64,000 nucleotides of DNA. Source: JAIVJM01 sp963816985 (GTDB lineage Bacteria > Acidobacteriota > Blastocatellia > Pyrinomonadales > Pyrinomonadaceae). The stretch spans positions 372,001-436,000 of the forward strand of contig CAWFMF010000004.1 in the NCBI GenBank assembly GCA_963816985.1. Direction: 5' to 3'. Below are positions 26,637 through 36,512 of this stretch, piece by piece. Position 1 is the stretch's first letter. Every line of letters starts with the position of its first letter. Under the pieces are notes generated by a model. It ran no database searches. It had not been told where the DNA came from and was given only the letters and a program-made list of their open reading frames with translations. The translations under genes and the position numbers were made by a program.

Positions 26637-26750
26637 GCGTGTCTCCTTTTTTGCTTTGGGGAATTGAGGAACTTAAGCAAGTCATAGAACCCCGGCAAGG
26701 TATTCTTCCGACGGTCAAAATGTCAATGGATGGTCAGGAAAAGATGCAGG

Positions 26751-26770
26751 GCCTCACGCTCGGCATCACC
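26751..26770. repeat. attC-like conserved core, family 1
   Basis: Plus strand GCCTCACGCTCGGCATCACC. Followed to 26815 by a G/C-rich imperfect hairpin that ends in GGTTAGATGCC; GTTAGAT is a match to GTTRRRY and, on the coding strand, ATCTAAC spans the stop codon of the 2'-5' RNA ligase gene. Confidence 0.55.
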
Positions 26771-26812
26771 CGCGCGCCGGGCTGACTTTTGCGGCCCGTC
26801 TGCTGGCTCCGG

Positions 26813-27310
26813 TTAGATGCCCCGCAGCTCGTACTTTTCCAACAACTGCCAGGGCGCGTCCCCGTCCTGCTCGATGAGATAGATGTTCGGGAATGTAACC
26901 TCGACGACTTCAGGCAGCTTCGACGTGTGGCTCAACGAATTCCCTCCCGCCTTCGGGTTCCGTGGGTGCGCCAGCGTGATGTGAGGCTTCTGCTCCCTGA
27001 CGCGGCTCGGAGCGAGCAGATACTGCCGCAGCGCGCGGAACTGCTCTTCGCCTTCGACGCATTCGAGCAGTAAGCCGTGCCCGGCGAATGCCGACGGCTT
27101 GCCGAACCGCAAGGTGAGCGGCTTGAAGGGGGCGCTGCGGAGTCGAGCCCGGACGGACTCAAGATCGCCAAGCTCATCCTCTCTGCACAGAGTCACGTGC
27201 GCCGGAATCAGTCGGCTTTGGATCGGGTCAACAATCCTCCGCACCGCCTCGATTTCTCTCGCGGTATCGTGCGGAACATACATGCTCAGTTGCCTGCGGG
27301 TTCCCGTCAT
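26813..27310 (-). CDS. 2'-5' RNA ligase-like (2H phosphoesterase) protein
   Basis: 165 residues with the two H-x-T/S-hydrophobic motifs of the 2H family: PAHVTLCREDEL (residues ~38-49) and KPHITLAHPRN (~107-117). Starts MTGTRRQLSMYVPHDTAREI. Family members are 2',3'-cyclic or 2',5'-linked oligonucleotide phosphodiesterases or ligases. The exact substrate is unknown; degradation of a 2',5'-linked nucleotide signal or RNA repair are both possible. The stop is in ATCTAAC on the coding strand (attC R''-like). It starts 22 bp after the methyltransferase stop. Confidence 0.85.
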   Translation of the reverse strand: MTGTRRQLSMYVPHDTAREIEAVRRIVDPIQSRLIPAHVTLCREDELGDLESVRARLRSAPFKPLTLRFGKPSAFAGHGLLLECVEGEEQFRALRQYLLAPSRVREQKPHITLAHPRNPKAGGNSLSHTSKLPEVVEVTFPNIYLIEQDGDAPWQLLEKYELRGI

Positions 27311-27332
27311 CTACTCGGCGAGGTGAGAGCCT

Positions 27333-28049
27333 CTACTTTCCGGCGCGGACGCAGAGAAAGCATGGCAGTCGTGAGAGTTCCTCATAATGCTTCGGGTCTG
27401 CCTCTTTGAACTCTTCCGTCGGCTTCGGCTCGACTATTCTTTCCAAGTGGAAACCCGCTTCGAGAAGCGGGGTCAGCATCGCATTCAGGGGGCGGCGGAA
27501 ACTCGGCATGTGAACTTTAACCGGCTCAAAACCCCGCCACTCACAACCGACCAGCTCTGTCTCGTGATAATTATCCGACTTGTAATACAGGTAATCGGAG
27601 AAAGGGTGCGTGACGGAAAATATAAAGTGGCCCCCCGGACGCAGGACTCGATAGAACTCCGCGAAAGCGCCGCGCCAATCCCCGACGTATTCTAAAACAA
27701 GCGGACTCAGCACAACGTCAAAGGACGAGTCGCCCAGAAAGTCGAGGGGCTGGCTCAAGTCCGCCTGCCGCACCTCCGCCGCCCCGCCGAGCCTCTGTTT
27801 TGCCAACTCGACCATTTTCAGGCTGGCGTCAACGGCGACGACTTCCGCTCCATGTTTGAGCAGCCACTCGGAATAAATCCCCGGCCCGCATCCGGCGTCG
27901 AGGACTCTTTTGTTTTTGACCTCCGGCAAGAGTGAGAGGGTCGCCGGGCGTTCGCAAAATGCGTTATGTGGTTTCGTTTCGATGACCGCCGCGTAAGCCT
28001 CGGCCAAAGTCTCATACGCGTCAAGAGCTACAGGTTTATCACTCATCAT
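27333..28049 (-). CDS. Class I SAM-dependent methyltransferase
   Basis: 238 residues from ATG 28049 (a second ATG follows directly). The SAM-binding motif I is RVLDAGCGPGIYSEWLLKHG, the acidic strand-2 end is VVAVDASLKMVELAK, motif II region SFDVVLSPLVLEYV and motif III FYRVLRPGGHFIFSVTHPF. It belongs to the Methyltransf_11/UbiE-like group acting on small molecules. An upstream start at 28079 would overlap the palindromic region and is less likely. Substrate unknown. It is followed after 22 bp by the RNA ligase-like gene, so these two may share a transcript. Confidence 0.88.
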   Translation of the reverse strand: MMSDKPVALDAYETLAEAYAAVIETKPHNAFCERPATLSLLPEVKNKRVLDAGCGPGIYSEWLLKHGAEVVAVDASLKMVELAKQRLGGAAEVRQADLSQPLDFLGDSSFDVVLSPLVLEYVGDWRGAFAEFYRVLRPGGHFIFSVTHPFSDYLYYKSDNYHETELVGCEWRGFEPVKVHMPSFRRPLNAMLTPLLEAGFHLERIVEPKPTEEFKEADPKHYEELSRLPCFLCVRAGK

Positions 28050-28122
28050 TGTTCGAGGTGTCGGCTCCGTCTTTACCACGGAGCCGCCCGACGCCGCGCC
28101 TCACCCGCGCCTCCGTTCGACT

Positions 28123-28171
28123 TTCATGAGAGGCTCCGTGAAGGGGCGTCGGGCGCATGAAGTTGTGCGGC
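28123..28171. repeat. attC-like palindromic element, family 2, with crossing inverted repeats
   Basis: Plus strand: CATGAGAGGCTCCGTG, GGGGCGTCGGGCGCATGAAG, then TTGTGCGG. GGCGTCGGGC (28145-28154) is the exact complement of GCCCGACGCC (28086-28095), and GGCTCCGTG (28132-28140) of CACGGAGCC (28077-28085). On the coding strand CAAC-TTCATGC-GCCCGACGCC resembles the R''-spacer-L'' start of attC sites. Confidence 0.55.
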
Positions 28172-28714
28172 GCGGGGAGTGCGGCCATGCTCAAAGCGGA
28201 GAGTGTCAGCCTCCTCCCCGGCGCCCGCTGCCGCAAAGCCGCAGCGCAAAAGCACCCCGCTCGAAGCCGGATTCGATTCCGCCGTATGGGCAATCACCTT
28301 CGTCACCCGCGCGTGACTGAACGCACGCTCTAACAAGGCTCGCACAATCTCACTGGCGTATCCCATGCGCCGCCACTCCGGAAGCACGGAATAGCCGACC
28401 TCTACCACGCCCTCCGAGTCCGGCGGCCCGAAGTAGCCGCCCGCCCCGACCAACGCGCGTGGGCCGCGCGCGTCGGCTTTCCGCAACGCGTACCAACCAT
28501 ACCAGCCCTCGGCCTCCGGGCCACCTTCTTCGAGCCGGGCGCGGAAAAATTCCATAGCGTCCCGGTCATATTCGCCCGTCGGCCACGCCGTCGAGACTTG
28601 GGCGTCAAGCAGAACGCTCAGTTGCTCAGGGGATTCCAGCTCGACGCGGACGTGCCTGAGCGTGGCGGCAACCAGCGTCAGGCGTTGAGTATCAAGTTGT
28701 GTAGTATTACGCAT
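28124..28714 (-). CDS. GNAT acetyltransferase (RimJ/RimL-like)
   Basis: 196 residues. N-terminal TQRLTLVAATLRHVRVELES is typical of the RimJ/L group. The CoA-binding part is seen as VVEVGYSVLPEWRRMGYASE (Q/R-x-x-G-x-G/A), followed by KVIAHTAESNPASSGVLLRC GF, the conserved asparagine region. The C-terminus (APRAAQLHAPDAPSRSLS) reads through the attC-like element, so the last ~15 residues may be element-derived. Substrate could be a protein N-terminus or a small amine. Confidence 0.87.
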   Translation of the reverse strand: MRNTTQLDTQRLTLVAATLRHVRVELESPEQLSVLLDAQVSTAWPTGEYDRDAMEFFRARLEEGGPEAEGWYGWYALRKADARGPRALVGAGGYFGPPDSEGVVEVGYSVLPEWRRMGYASEIVRALLERAFSHARVTKVIAHTAESNPASSGVLLRCGFAAAGAGEEADTLRFEHGRTPRAAQLHAPDAPSRSLS

Positions 28715-28754
28715 CTATATATCAGCCTGTGAATAAACAGAGGCTACACCCAAC

Positions 28755-29189
28755 TCACAGGCGAGACCAAGCCTGACGCAGACCGAGCGCGTGGAGCAGC
28801 CCCAAGCCCAGACAGATGCCTGAACTCCAGTACCAGAAGGCGGCACTGTTGCCGGGGAAGAAGGGTTGAAGCGGCACGAAAGCGAGCGCGCGAAAGAGAT
28901 AGACTCCGGTAATAACACACAGGCCCACGCGCAGGAGTGGCAGCCGCCGGATAAGCCCGGCGCCCGACCACGCATACAGCGCCCATGCACACAGGATTGC
29001 CGCGATGCCAAGAGTTAGAACCGTTGGATACCAATGGCCACGGGCAGCCATCCGCGCCATGCGCTCTCCGGCCCCAAAGAAGCGATACCATTCCGGGCCG
29101 CCCGCGATGCACGCCAGATGCAGAAGCGATGCCGCCATTGACCCGGCGCCCGCAAGAACAAGAAGCGTTGATTTTCGATTCGCGATCAT
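28755..29189 (-). CDS. Small four-helix membrane protein
   Basis: 144 residues from ATG 29189, preferred over the upstream start because the attC-like GTTGGGC lies just before it. Four hydrophobic segments: STLLVLAGAGSMAASLLHLA, YPTVLTLGIAAILCAWALYA, VGLCVITGVYLFRALAFVPL and FWYWSSGICLGLGLLHALGL. No motif recognised. It would be the first gene of the cassette-like run after the site at 29190-29310. Directly past its stop, GTTGGGT matches GTTRRRY. Confidence 0.6.
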   Translation of the reverse strand: MIANRKSTLLVLAGAGSMAASLLHLACIAGGPEWYRFFGAGERMARMAARGHWYPTVLTLGIAAILCAWALYAWSGAGLIRRLPLLRVGLCVITGVYLFRALAFVPLQPFFPGNSAAFWYWSSGICLGLGLLHALGLRQAWSRL

Positions 29190-29310
29190 GTGCCTGTGTG
29201 GCCTCACGCCCAACATCAACCGCCGCGCACACAACGAAACAGGCACGGGGTCTCGCGGACGAAGGTCGCGCTCTTCGCGGTCGGCTGCGTGGCGTTGTGA
29301 GGCGTATCTT
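29190..29310. repeat. Best attC-like site of the cassette-like run
   Basis: In gene sense (minus strand) it begins GCCTCACAACGCCACGCAG CC and ends GCGGCGGTTGATGTTGGGCG. The end supplies L' (GCGGCGGT), a 4-base spacer and R' GTTGGGC, which fits GTTRRRY; the beginning supplies TCACAAC and the L''-like GCCGACCGC. The arms GCCTCAC / GTGAGGC also pair. The whole is an imperfect hairpin of about 105 bases, within the attC size range. It starts just past the XRE stop (29318). Confidence 0.6.
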
Positions 29311-29317
29311 GCCGTGA

Positions 29318-29560
29318 TTATTTCAGCGCGCTCTCTAGCCTTTTAACAAACTCCTCTAGCGCCACCCCGGCAACCTGACATATCTCGCGCACCTCCAGCA
29401 CATCCAACCGCCGCTGCCCACTTTCATACCTCGAAACATAGGCTTGGTCTTTCGCGATACGTGCGGCTAAATCAACCTGCGTTAGCCCCGCTTCAATTCT
29501 CATCTCACGCAGAAGATTGACGAGGCGACCACGTTGAGCAATGTAAATCCTCTTCTTCAT
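29318..29560 (-). CDS. XRE-family helix-turn-helix regulator
   Basis: 80 residues, essentially one Cro/CI-type domain: LVNLLREMRIEAGLTQVDLA, then KDQAYVSRYESGQRRLDVLE. Its start codon at 29560 directly abuts the stop of the S9 peptidase gene (29561-29563), so the two form a tight operon. Basic N-terminus, no other domain. Likely a small repressor; target unknown. Confidence 0.85.
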   Translation of the reverse strand: MKKRIYIAQRGRLVNLLREMRIEAGLTQVDLAARIAKDQAYVSRYESGQRRLDVLEVREICQVAGVALEEFVKRLESALK

Positions 29561-32221
<2,661 letters not shown>

Positions 32222-32327
32222 AATCTTTAGACGGAGGGCGAGACGCGGCGACGCACGCCACTCGCGGGCGGCGCTGCGGCGGACGCGTCAAGACGATTCA
32301 TAGAAGGCTTCGGGTTTGGGAGACGAG

Positions 32328-32510
32328 ATGAGCGAGCGACCCGCCGATGATACAACAAAAGAGCCCGCGCGCGCGCGCCGCGAAGGCGAGCGACCGCGCG
32401 GGCCGGGCGACTACTACTACGACGACGGCACGGGCTACGAAGTCTACGACCCTTTAGAGGAAGACCCGGACGACTCGCCGGACGAAGACGAAGGAACGAA
32501 GGAAAGTTGA
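32328..32510 (+). CDS. Small acidic protein of unknown function
   Basis: 60 residues from ATG 32328 with a GGGAG Shine-Dalgarno (32318-32322). The N-terminal half is charged and Arg-rich; the centre has the Tyr-rich DYYYDDGTGYEVYDPLEEDP and the end is Asp/Glu-rich. Probably disordered. The reading frame is conserved-looking and has its own ribosome site, but no family is recognised. Divergent from the S9 peptidase and convergent with 32667-32867 across the hairpin 32557-32650. Confidence 0.55.
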   Translation: MSERPADDTTKEPARARREGERPRGPGDYYYDDGTGYEVYDPLEEDPDDSPDEDEGTKES

Positions 32511-32556
32511 AGGCCGGGACGTATCCCTTCATCAACCACCGCCGCGCGCGAAAGCT

Positions 32557-32650
32557 GTAGGGGCAGGGCTTGTCCCTGCCCGCGCGTGCGCTTCTCACTC
32601 GGCGTTGAGTTCGGCGAAACCGGCGGGCAGGGACAAGCCCTGCCCCTACA
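32557..32650. terminator. Long hairpin between convergent genes (repeat family F)
   Basis: The left arm GTAGGGGCAGGGCTTGTCCC (from 32558) is mirrored by the right arm 32625-32649; each arm is itself near-palindromic. Copies recur at 45554-45636 and 58858-58931. Confidence 0.75.
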
Positions 32651-32666
32651 ATCTCGCAATAAACGC

Positions 32667-32867
32667 TTATCGCTTGCCGCGCCTCACGTTCAATCGCCGC
32701 ACGTCCGAGTAGGTTTGCGTGTCGCGCTTCCGCTGCTCGCCCCTGTACTCTCCGTCCTCGTACTCGCGGCAGTCGCAGTGCTCGCCCCCGCGCTCGAAAG
32801 AGCACCCGCCCTCAATCGTGTGTTGCGCGTGCGCGTGCCCGCAGTTCCAGCAACTTCCGTCGTTCAT
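32667..32867 (-). CDS. Small Cys/His protein, probably zinc-binding
   Basis: 66 residues. MNDGSCWNCGHAHAQHTIEG then GCSFERGGEHCDCREYEDG place five cysteines and four histidines in the first 35 residues (C-x2-C-x-H-x3-H ... C ... H-C-x-C), consistent with one or two zinc sites. The C-terminal half is very basic. Possibly a small nucleic-acid-binding protein. It lies 7 bp downstream of the 79-residue gene in the same orientation. Confidence 0.6.
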   Translation of the reverse strand: MNDGSCWNCGHAHAQHTIEGGCSFERGGEHCDCREYEDGEYRGEQRKRDTQTYSDVRRLNVRRGKR

Positions 32868-32873
32868 GCCGAT

Positions 32874-33113
32874 CTACCTTCCGTCGTCCGCTGCCGTCGC
32901 AAAGAACGATTCCAGCGGGAGGCCGTAAATCCGCCGGAACAGTATGCGTTTGAATTCGTTTGGCGGGAGGTGCGGCGGGAGCGAGGCGATGACCATCTCC
33001 CGCGCCGCGTCGAACATCAGCGCGCCCATCACGAAGCGCTCCTCGCCGGAGCGCGCCATCAACATCCCGCGCACCATCTCTTCGACTTCCGGCGGCGTGT
33101 CATTCATCCGCAA
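32874..33113 (-). CDS. Small helical partner of the nucleotidyltransferase
   Basis: 79 residues (a second ATG at 33107). Sequence EEMVRGMLMARSGEERFVMG, then ALMFDAAREMVIASLPP and FKRILFRRIYGLPLESF, is all-helical. It overlaps the 3' end of the nucleotidyltransferase gene by 14 bp. Similar short proteins with a FDAAR...ASLP...LF.R.YG pattern are, as I recall, commonly found next to such nucleotidyltransferases, so a two-gene module is likely. Function unknown. Confidence 0.65.
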   Translation of the reverse strand: MRMNDTPPEVEEMVRGMLMARSGEERFVMGALMFDAAREMVIASLPPHLPPNEFKRILFRRIYGLPLESFFATAADDGR

Positions 33114-33642
33114 GCTCCAGCCATAAATTGAGCAGACCTAATTCACGCACCCACTTCTCAAGATAGGCCGCATCATACCCCGTCGCCAGCAAGTTTTTCA
33201 CGTCCCGAAGCTGTAGCTCCGAGCGCGACTCCCGCGCCCAATCAATCTTGGAGATAATCAAGTCCTCTTTGCTCGCAATCCAGACGGTGAAGTCCTGAAT
33301 TTGGACGGCCTCGCGACGCTCGAACTCCAGCCGCCGGTAGTCTCCGCTTTTGCGGACGATGCAGTCCACCTTGATGATCGTCTCCTGATGAATCAAGTTG
33401 AAGACCGACTCGCGCGCGATGGCACGGACGACCGCCTCACTCGCCACGTAATAGTCTTCCCCGAAAAGGCCGACGACCCTCTCGGCGTCCCCCGGCCCCA
33501 ATGCCACGACGACATCAATGTCGCGCGTCATGCGCGGCTGCGCGTAGTAGTTCATGGCGAGCGAGCCGGTCAGCATGTAATCAATGCCGCCCCGCTCGAA
33601 CCTGCCCGCGAGGTCGCGGATGACATCAATCTCATTCTTCAT
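33100..33642 (-). CDS. DUF6036-like nucleotidyltransferase
   Basis: 180 residues. The nucleotidyltransferase fold signature is GSLAMNYYAQPRMTRDIDVV (Gly-Ser, then Asp-x-Asp about 14 residues on). A third acidic segment is ETIIKVDCIVRK. C-terminal KEDLIISKIDWARESRSELQ resembles the AbiEii/DUF6036 group. Such proteins act as antitoxin-, toxin- or modification-type transferases. Overlap with the 79-residue gene indicates a coupled pair. The gene lies 30 bp after the typA stop, opposite to nothing else. Confidence 0.82.
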   Translation of the reverse strand: MKNEIDVIRDLAGRFERGGIDYMLTGSLAMNYYAQPRMTRDIDVVVALGPGDAERVVGLFGEDYYVASEAVVRAIARESVFNLIHQETIIKVDCIVRKSGDYRRLEFERREAVQIQDFTVWIASKEDLIISKIDWARESRSELQLRDVKNLLATGYDAAYLEKWVRELGLLNLWLELADE

Positions 33643-33674
33643 CGCATGGTGAAGCCGCCCGCCAGCGGAAGCCT

Positions 33675-35492
33675 TCAGGACTCCTTCTTCTTCGGGCGCT
33701 CGTTCGACTTGAGGACGCGCTTGCGGAGGCGGATGGACTGCGGCGTGACCTCGACCAACTCGTCGTCGGCGATGAATTCGAGCGCCTGTTCGAGCGAGAG
33801 GTCTTTGACCGGGATGAGCCGCATCGCCTCGTCGGCGGACGAGGCGCGCATGTTCGTGAGCTTCTTCTCCTTGATGATGTTCACGTCGAGGTCAACCGAG
33901 CGCGCGTTCTCGCCGACGACCATCCCCTCGTAGACCCTCGTGTTCGGTTTGACGAACATCGTCCCGCGCTCCTGTAGGTTGAAGATCGCGAAGGTCGTCG
34001 CCTCGCCCACGCGGTCGGCGATGAGCGAGCCGGTCGTGCGCCCGCGCATCGTGCCCTGCCAGGGCCCCCAGCGGAGGAAGAGCGTGTTCAAAAGTCCCGT
34101 CCCCTTCGTCTCCGTGAGGAACTCGTTGCGGAAGCCGATGAGGCCGCGCGAGGGCGTCTCGAACTCCAGGCGCACGCGCCCCGTCCCGTGGTTGACCATC
34201 TTCGTCATCTGCCCTTTGCGGCGGCCCATCGCCTCCGTCACCACGCCGATGAACTCTTCCGGGCAGTCAATCACGACCTGCTCGATGGGCTCCAAAGTCT
34301 GCCCCTTCTCCTCGCGCGTGATGACCTCCGGCTTCGAGACCTGAACCTCGTAGCCCTCGCGCCGCATCATCTCGATGAGGATGGCGAGTTGCAATTCGCC
34401 GCGCCCCGAAACCTTGAACTGGTCGGGCGACTCGGTCGGCTCGACGCGGATGGCGACGTTCGAGAGCAGCTCGCGGTCGAGCCGCTCCATGATTTGACGC
34501 GAGGTGACGTACTTCCCTTCCGTGCCCGCGAACGGCGAGTTGTTGACGCCGAAGATCATCGAGATGGTCGGCTCGTCCACGGCGATGACCGGCAGCGGTC
34601 GCGGGTCTTCGGCGCTCGTGATGGTCTCGCCGATCTCGATGCCCTCCATCCCGGCGAGCGCCACGATCTCGCCCATCTGCGCGCGCTCGACCTTCTCGCG
34701 CTTCAAGCCCTCGAAGGCGTACAGCTCCTTGACGCGCATCTTCTGGATCGAGTGGTCGCGCTTGGCGACGGCCACCGTGTCGCCCGCCGCGATCTCGCCG
34801 GAGAAGATGCGACCGATGGCGAGGCGGCCCACGTACTCGCTGTAGTCAAGATTCGCGACGAGCAGTTGCAAGACGTCCTCGCGCACGGCGCGCGGCGGCG
34901 GGATGGTCTCGACTATCTGGTCGAAGAGCGGGCGCAGGCTCTGCGACTCGTCTTCGAGGTTCTTCTTCGCCACGCCGTCGCGCGAGACCGCGTAGAGGAT
35001 GGGGAAGTCTATCTGCTCGTCCGTCGCGTCGAGGTCTATGAAGAGGTCGTAGATTTCGTTGACCACCTCTTCGGGGCGCGCGTCCTGCCGGTCAATCTTG
35101 TTGACGACGGCGATGGCCGGGAGCCTCGCCTCCAAAGCCTTGCGGAGCACGAAGCGCGTCTGCGGCAGGCAGCCCTCGGCGGCATCCACCAGAAGCATCA
35201 CGCCGTCCACCATCTTGAGGACGCGCTCGACCTCGCCTCCGAAGTCGGCGTGGCCCGGCGTGTCCACGATGTTGATCTTCACGTCGCCGTACCTGACCGA
35301 CGTGTTCTTCGCCATGATGGTGATGCCGCGCTCGCGCTCCAAGTCCATCGAGTCCATCACTCGATCCCTGATGGCCTCGTTATCGCGGAACGTGCCCGAC
35401 TGTCTGAGCATCGCGTCCACGAGGGTCGTCTTCCCATGGTCAACGTGCGCGATGATGGCGATGTTACGGATGTCTTTTCTCTCTTCTGTCAT
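33675..35492 (-). CDS. typA: Translational GTPase TypA/BipA
   Basis: 605 residues from ATG 35492, the family length; the longer upstream frame is not coding. GTPase motifs: G1 AHVDHGKTTL, G2 region RERGITIMAKNTSV, G3 DTPGHADFGGEVERVL, G4 VNKIDRQDARP. C-terminal EF-G-like domains include GRGELQLAILIEMMRREGYE and the BipA-specific FNLQERGTMFVKPNTRVYEG. Ribosome-associated GTPase involved in 50S assembly and stress or cold growth. Complete and intact. Confidence 0.96.
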   Translation of the reverse strand: MTEERKDIRNIAIIAHVDHGKTTLVDAMLRQSGTFRDNEAIRDRVMDSMDLERERGITIMAKNTSVRYGDVKINIVDTPGHADFGGEVERVLKMVDGVMLLVDAAEGCLPQTRFVLRKALEARLPAIAVVNKIDRQDARPEEVVNEIYDLFIDLDATDEQIDFPILYAVSRDGVAKKNLEDESQSLRPLFDQIVETIPPPRAVREDVLQLLVANLDYSEYVGRLAIGRIFSGEIAAGDTVAVAKRDHSIQKMRVKELYAFEGLKREKVERAQMGEIVALAGMEGIEIGETITSAEDPRPLPVIAVDEPTISMIFGVNNSPFAGTEGKYVTSRQIMERLDRELLSNVAIRVEPTESPDQFKVSGRGELQLAILIEMMRREGYEVQVSKPEVITREEKGQTLEPIEQVVIDCPEEFIGVVTEAMGRRKGQMTKMVNHGTGRVRLEFETPSRGLIGFRNEFLTETKGTGLLNTLFLRWGPWQGTMRGRTTGSLIADRVGEATTFAIFNLQERGTMFVKPNTRVYEGMVVGENARSVDLDVNIIKEKKLTNMRASSADEAMRLIPVKDLSLEQALEFIADDELVEVTPQSIRLRKRVLKSNERPKKKES

Positions 35493-35667
35493 GATTACCC
35501 CCGCACGGCTGTGACCGGCGCATTTTAAGTGTCCCGAATGAAACGCACATCTTATCACGCGCGCCCGAAATACTCCCGCCGCCACGGGACGGAAGTTCCA
35601 AAACGGCTGAATTATGCGGGATTTTAATAGGCCGGGGTTACTGTGGACGCACGCGCGGCGCGCCCGT

Positions 35668-36129
35668 TTAAGGCTTGAGCGCGCCCGTCTGGCGCAGCGC
35701 TTCGTAGAGGACGATGGAGACCGCGTTGGCGAGATTGAGGCTGCGGACGTTGGGGTTGAGGACGGGGATGCGCAGGCAGCTTTCGCGGTTCGCGCGCAGG
35801 ACTTCATCCGGCAGGCCGCGCGTCTCGCGCCCGAAGACGAGGCAGTCGTCCGTCGCGAACCGCCAGTCGGTGTAAGAGGTCTCGGCCTTCGTCGTGAGGT
35901 AGACGAAGCGCACGCCGGGCAACGACTCGCGGAGCGCTTCGAGGTCTCGGTGGCGCGTGAGCGAGACCTCCGGCCAGTAGTCGAGCCCCGCGCGCCGCAC
36001 GGCCCGGTCGTCGAGCCGGAAGCCCGCGACGCCGACGATGTGCAGGGGCGTGCGCGTCGCCGCGCAGAGGCGCGCGACGTTGCCCGTGTTGGGCGGAATC
36101 TCAGGCTCGACGAGCGCGACGTGAATCAT
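35668..36129 (-). CDS. trmL: tRNA (cytidine/uridine-2'-O-)-methyltransferase TrmL
   Basis: 153 residues from ATG 36129, chosen because IHVALVEPEIPPNTGNVAR is the family's N-terminus. SPOUT-class knot motifs: DDCLVFGRETRGLPDEVL and the C-terminal VRSLNLANAVSIVLYEALRQ. Methylates the 2'-OH of wobble nucleotide 34 in tRNA-Leu isoacceptors. Intact. 35493-35667 between this gene and typA holds no gene. Confidence 0.94.
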   Translation of the reverse strand: MIHVALVEPEIPPNTGNVARLCAATRTPLHIVGVAGFRLDDRAVRRAGLDYWPEVSLTRHRDLEALRESLPGVRFVYLTTKAETSYTDWRFATDDCLVFGRETRGLPDEVLRANRESCLRIPVLNPNVRSLNLANAVSIVLYEALRQTGALKP

Positions 36130-36267
36130 AAGGAAGCTCTCGGCACTGCGCTTGAAAAAATTTCGGACGGCGTGCATCGTGTGCAACCGCCGTCCTTTTG
36201 AGAAGCCCTTTCGGGCAAAGCATGTTGTGTGCGCCGGTGAAGGTTTTGCTGACCTGCCGGAACTGAG

Positions 36268-36414
36268 TTACTTCTTCGAGCCGCCCTTGGCTCCGCCCTT
36301 TTTCGCGCCGCCCTTTTTCGCGGCGGCCTTCTTGGCTCCGCCCTTTTTCGCGCCGCCCTTAGCGCCGCCTTTCTTAGCGCCGCCCTTCTTCGCTGCTGCT
36401 TTCTTAGTTGCCAT
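36268..36414 (-). CDS. Histone H1-like Lys/Ala/Gly-repeat protein, 48 residues
   Basis: Starting MATKKAAAKKGGAKKGGAKG and ending AKGGSKK-stop, it is built almost only of K, A and G in repeated AKKGG and KKAAA words. About 18 of 48 residues are lysine. It resembles the basic tails of bacterial histone H1-like/AlgP proteins and should bind nucleic acid non-specifically; it could also be a target of lysine methylation. It has a strong sigma-70-type promoter and a GGAG Shine-Dalgarno (36427-36430). Too short for most gene callers. Confidence 0.75.
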   Translation of the reverse strand: MATKKAAAKKGGAKKGGAKGGAKKGGAKKAAAKKGGAKKGGAKGGSKK

Positions 36415-36450
36415 AGGTTGTAGCTGCTCCTTTTCTGTTTAGTGTCTTGA

Positions 36451-36482
36451 CCACAAGATACTGTGTCGCTTTATTCTTGTGG
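36451..36482. promoter_or_regulatory. Inverted repeat in the leader of the histone-like gene
   Basis: CCACAAGA and TCTTGTGG arms (8 bp, perfect) separated by 16 bases, lying between the promoter and the start codon. It could be an operator or a leader hairpin. Confidence 0.5.
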
Positions 36483-36512
36483 CCTAGAGTGAATGGCGCA
36501 CAACATATTGGA

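Noticed and set aside
33675..35807. 710-residue TypA with N-terminal extension
   Set aside because: The extra 105 residues are Ser/Arg-rich non-coding translation; TypA starts at MTEERKDIRNIAIIAHVDHG.
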